From: an uncultured Bacillota bacterium
GTDB taxonomy: Bacteria; Bacillota_I; Bacilli_A; RF39; UBA660
Direction: 5' to 3'
DNA length: 6,486 nucleotides
Assembly (NCBI GenBank): GCA_945928335.1
Contig: CAMENK010000039.1
Span: 1-6,486, forward strand
In this document: piece after piece, positions 5,102 to 6,486 of the stretch
How positions within the stretch are numbered: position 1 is the first letter of the stretch
Layout of the letters: the number at the start of each line of letters is the position of its first letter
Program-made: the position numbers and the translations under genes
The notes under the pieces: generated by a model
The model's database searches: none
Seen by the model: only the letters and a program-made list of their open reading frames with translations
What the model was told of the DNA's origin: nothing

Positions 5102-6486
5102 ATGATAGGTTTTTCTATTTGTAATTTTATTTATATATCAATTTTTGCTATTTTTTATTTTTCTAAAAAAAGAATAAAATCATTAGATAATAAAATTTAT
5201 TCATATATATTAATTTCAAATTTTATTGGAATTTTTTTAGATATATTTGGTTATTTAAGTTTTAAAAGTTTTGGACCTGACTTTATAATTAATATTTTTA
5301 TATCAAAAACTTATTTACTTTATTATTTTACTTGGGCATTTTTGTTTTTAATTTATGTTTATATTATTTCATTTAGAAAGTCTGCTGAGGAAATGTTAAG
5401 CAAGAATAAATTATTTTGGTTTATTCTATTTGTTATTAGTTTAATATATATAATTATTTTAATATTACCAATTAATATTGTTTATAATAATAATATAGCA
5501 TATACAAATGGTTTGTCAGTCTATTTCGTTTATATTTTAAGTTTTATTATGGTTGCATTAATGTCTTTTTGTTTGATAAAAAATATTAAAAAATTAAATT
5601 CTAAAGAATATGTTCCTTTGTTAGCATTCTTGTTTTTATCTTTAATAGTTATGTTTATTCAGATTTCTAATCCTGAGATTACATTAATTTTAACATGTCA
5701 TTCAATTGTTACAGCTTTAATGTATTTTACAATTGAAAATCCTGATATGAAAATGTTAGAAGAAGTTACACTTGCTAAAAATACTGCTGAAAAAGCTAAT
5801 AAAGTAAAGAGTGAATTTCTATCAAGTATGAGTCATGAAATAAGAACTCCTATGAATGCTATTATGGGATGTACAGATATATTAGAAAGTGAAGATAATT
5901 TATCAAATGATGGAAAAGAAATATTATTAGAATTAAAAAATGCTACTAATAATTTATTGGATATATGTAGTGGAATATTAAATGTATCTCAAATAGAATC
6001 AGGGGATTTAGAAATAAAAGTATGTGAATATAATCCAGTGGATACTTTTAATGATTTATATAAGTTAATTAAAAATAGAGTTAAAGATAATGTTATATTT
6101 AGAACTGATTTTTCTAGTGATATACCAGAAATTTTGTATGGGGATAAAGATAAAATAAAAGAAATAATTGTAAATTTATTAACGAATGCTACTAAGTATA
6201 CTGATAATGGAGAAATATGTTTTAAAGTTGATTGTAATATTAAAGATGATATATGTAATTTAATTATAACTATTAGTGATACAGGTAAAGGAATTAGTGA
6301 AGAATTAATTGATAAGATATTTGATAATTTTGTAAGAGATGAAAGTGTAAAGAATTCTTCAACTTTAGGATTAGGATTAGGTTTATCTATAACTAAGAGT
6401 TTAGTTAATTTAATGAATGGAAAAATAGATGTAAAATCACAAGTAGGTAAAGGTACAGAATTTGTAGTTGTGATTCCACAAAAATT
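5102..6486 (+). CDS. Multi-helix membrane sensor histidine kinase, 3' end outside window (possible hybrid kinase)
   Basis: Open for 461 codons to the window edge without a stop. The N-terminal part (1-210) is hydrophobic with about seven membrane helices (near 1-20, 33-54, 70-90, 104-123, 140-160, 172-190, 194-211) and no sizeable outside domain. A charged helical linker (212-240) leads to the dimerisation domain with H-box SHEIRTPMNAI; H245 is the phospho-acceptor, and E246/T249 fit the ExxT phosphatase motif. SQIESGDLEI (296-305) closes that domain. The ATPase domain has the N-box NLLTNATKYT (358-367), G1 DTGKGI (393-398), F-box (F407) and G2 GLGLGLSI (423-430), then GKGTEF (449-454). All catalytic motifs are intact. 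The H-box context SEFLSSMSHEIRTPMNAI is typical of hybrid kinases, so a receiver domain may follow outside the window; that is inference. No PAS or GAF domain is seen. Signal and response regulator are unknown. Confidence 0.93.
   Translation, partial: MIGFSICNFIYISIFAIFYFSKKRIKSLDNKIYSYILISNFIGIFLDIFGYLSFKSFGPDFIINIFISKTYLLYYFTWAFLFLIYVYIISFRKSAEEMLSKNKLFWFILFVISLIYIIILILPINIVYNNNIAYTNGLSVYFVYILSFIMVALMSFCLIKNIKKLNSKEYVPLLAFLFLSLIVMFIQISNPEITLILTCHSIVTALMYFTIENPDMKMLEEVTLAKNTAEKANKVKSEFLSSMSHEIRTPMNAIMGCTDILESEDNLSNDGKEILLELKNATNNLLDICSGILNVSQIESGDLEIKVCEYNPVDTFNDLYKLIKNRVKDNVIFRTDFSSDIPEILYGDKDKIKEIIVNLLTNATKYTDNGEICFKVDCNIKDDICNLIITISDTGKGISEELIDKIFDNFVRDESVKNSSTLGLGLGLSITKSLVNLMNGKIDVKSQVGKGTEFVVVIPQK

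Noticed and set aside
1..6486. Reassignment of TGA to tryptophan, as in Mycoplasma
   Set aside because: Trp codons read in the genes are TGG, none of the frames needs TGA read-through, and the ligase ends in TGA right inside a terminator.
1..6486. CRISPR array, tRNA/rRNA, riboswitch, insertion sequence or toxin-antitoxin module
   Set aside because: No gap exceeds 79 bases, no direct repeat array or RNA cloverleaf fits, and there are no transposase, integrase or short paired toxin-antitoxin frames.
1..6486. The histidine kinase as the sensor of the ABC exporter (Bce-like module)
   Set aside because: The kinase lies more than 3 kb away behind terminator-like hairpins, has about seven helices rather than the two-helix BceS type, and no response regulator accompanies it.

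Overview
The window is very AT-rich (about three quarters A+T by eye) and carries five same-strand protein genes packed head to tail with gaps of only 44 to 79 bases. The ordinary bacterial code is used: Trp codons are TGG and one gene ends in TGA, so this is not a Mycoplasma-type code. Ribosome sites are extended Shine-Dalgarno types (variants of GAGGTGAT followed by three bases and ATG). Together these features suggest a low-GC Gram-positive lineage, possibly an uncultured gut Bacillota or Erysipelotrichia/RF39-like relative. The lineage is inference, since no marker gene is present.

Layout. At 1-1662 is the 3' part of a MacB/FtsX-type ABC transporter. The reading frame is open from the first base, so the ATG at 34 is probably an internal Met and an ATPase domain probably lies outside the window. 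At 1707-2351 is a five-helix membrane protein of the 'putative ABC-transporter type IV' (CmpB-like) family, 44 bases downstream with no terminator between, so the two are probably co-transcribed. At 2409-3173 is a Cof-type HAD phosphatase with all four HAD motifs. At 3247-5022 is a stand-alone acyl/aryl adenylate-forming enzyme (AMP-binding superfamily). From 5102 to the window edge is a multi-helix membrane histidine kinase, open at its 3' end. Its kinase core is complete but its C-terminus is not visible.

Punctuation. Candidate intrinsic terminators lie at the ends of the second, third and fourth genes, two of them overlapping the stop codon. Promoter-like sites (two extended -10 elements and one consensus TATAAT) lie just after them. 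The first two genes therefore look like one unit, and the phosphatase, the ligase and the kinase like single-gene units. No common pathway is evident.

No RNA gene, CRISPR array, mobile element or long repeat was seen. The families are all known. The points worth a second look are the two truncated edge genes, the divergent C-terminal motif of the ligase, the pairing of an ABC permease with a CmpB-like protein, and a recurrent GATGTGAT word in three successive intergenic gaps.
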